A DNA stretch of 64,000 bases, from assembly GCF_027913035.1 (NCBI RefSeq), contig NZ_CP115775.1, positions 2,440,501 through 2,504,500 on the forward strand, in the 5' to 3' direction. The notes beneath the pieces are model-generated. The model saw only the letters and a list, made by a program, of their open reading frames with translations, was not told the DNA's origin and did not search any database. Source of the stretch: Paracoccus albus. GTDB lineage: Bacteria > Pseudomonadota > Alphaproteobacteria > Rhodobacterales > Rhodobacteraceae. Position numbers and translations under genes: made by a program. Of the stretch, positions 63,621 through 64,000 are shown one piece after another (within the stretch, counting starts at the first letter, position 1; every line of letters begins with the position of its first letter).

Positions 63621-64000
63621 CGGTTCATCCCAGCTTCCCGACCAAAGGTGGTCAATCCACCCGCACCCGCCGCGCGCTGGGCGCCCAGCAGGCCTTGGAA
63701 TGGGCTTTTCGCATCGAGAAAGCCCGGCTGGACCTGCCAGAGCCTCCCGACCCCGAACGCGGCGAAGGTCTGGGCTTCGGCCTCGAATACGTGCTGATGC
63801 AGCGCGCCGCACTGGGCTGTCGCATCGACGGCGGGCGGTACAAGCCGGACAGTTCGACGCACGAGGATGCCGAGGTCGTCGCGGCCTGTGTCGCAGGCTT
63901 GCCGACCTCGCTCGGTGGCTTGCGCATGGCGATCCGCATCGCCGAACTGGCCCGCGCCGGCTTGACCCCTGACTGGATGCCCGGCGCCGTTCCACGCTGT
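63617..64000 (+). CDS. Hypothetical phage-type protein (partial)
   Basis: A TTG start at 63617 overlaps the previous stop codon (TTGA) and the frame stays open for 128 codons to the window edge. The product begins MTVHPSFPTKGGQSTRTRRA and contains LEWAFRIEKARLDLPEPPDP and FGLEYVLMQRAALGC. It looks like a common phage accessory protein, but I do not know its function. Continuation lies outside the window. Confidence 0.7.
   Translation, partial: MTVHPSFPTKGGQSTRTRRALGAQQALEWAFRIEKARLDLPEPPDPERGEGLGFGLEYVLMQRAALGCRIDGGRYKPDSSTHEDAEVVAACVAGLPTSLGGLRMAIRIAELARAGLTPDWMPGAVPRC

Overview
The window is a 64 kb stretch of GC-rich DNA from an alphaproteobacterium, most likely a Paracoccus-like member of the Rhodobacterales. 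The pointers are the pairing of a c550-type cytochrome with cytochrome aa3 oxidase subunit I, a complex I NDUFA12-type subunit beside an orphan MlaD, the hisB-hisH-hisA-hisF-hisE layout, KtrAB, and a CP4-like (class II) EPSP synthase. The species call is an inference from gene content and order; no database search was made.

Positions 1-49,225 are ordinary chromosome with tightly packed housekeeping genes. 1-4,400: end of lipB, cytochrome c550, ctaD, a DUF2244 protein, cytochrome b561, YqeY. 4,551-14,250: carA, a glycosyltransferase with an N-terminal MshEN-like domain, glnE, the N-end-rule transferase bpt, and ilvB-ilvN. 14,300-19,500: small Rhodobacterales-type proteins, an M48 lipoprotein, nitroreductase, EI24 and DUF1467 membrane proteins, a response regulator and an acetyltransferase. 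19,600-28,450: aspS, a CPBP protease, a GH25 lipoprotein, a D-lactate dehydrogenase-type flavoprotein, a ClC channel and the lipoprotein exporter lolD-lolC. 28,690-33,200: radA, cvpA, purF, zapA and a coiled-coil partner. 33,300-37,250: a BCCT osmolyte transporter divergent from ktrA-ktrB, an osmoadaptation block. 37,300-41,160: histidine genes. 41,200-49,225: accB-accC-aat, NDUFA12-mlaD-DUF2155, and a dusA-tauE-aroA operon.

From about 49,200 to the right edge the DNA is accessory. A tyrosine integrase sits head-to-head with dusA, whose first codons are unusually AT-rich, as expected when an element inserts at the 5' end of dusA. A 43-nt 3' fragment of an initiator tRNA-Met follows at 50,481-50,523. 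Then comes an approximately 8.2 kb copper/heavy-metal module: a Cu+ P-type ATPase facing a CsoR-type repressor across two inverted-repeat operators, a small Cys/His-rich exported protein, DUF411, a c-type cytochrome and a lipoprotein. These meet a convergent operon of a His/Cys-containing exported protein, multicopper oxidase, DsbA-like protein, DUF305 and an L,D-transpeptidase.

A second integrase (59,346) begins a phage- or island-like segment that runs off the window: two short DNA-binding-type proteins, a VRR-NUC nuclease, a winged-helix replication-type protein and a partial gene. Its divergent control region holds a 36-bp and a 31-bp near-perfect palindrome, and part of the second is repeated in front of the second integrase.

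The most interesting items are the copper module that ends in an L,D-transpeptidase, the dusA/tRNA-fMet junction structure that may place aroA under an island-borne promoter, the large palindromes and shared leader of the right-hand element, an array of five 11-bp repeats overlapping a TATAAT box before radA, and the MshEN-glycosyltransferase fusion.
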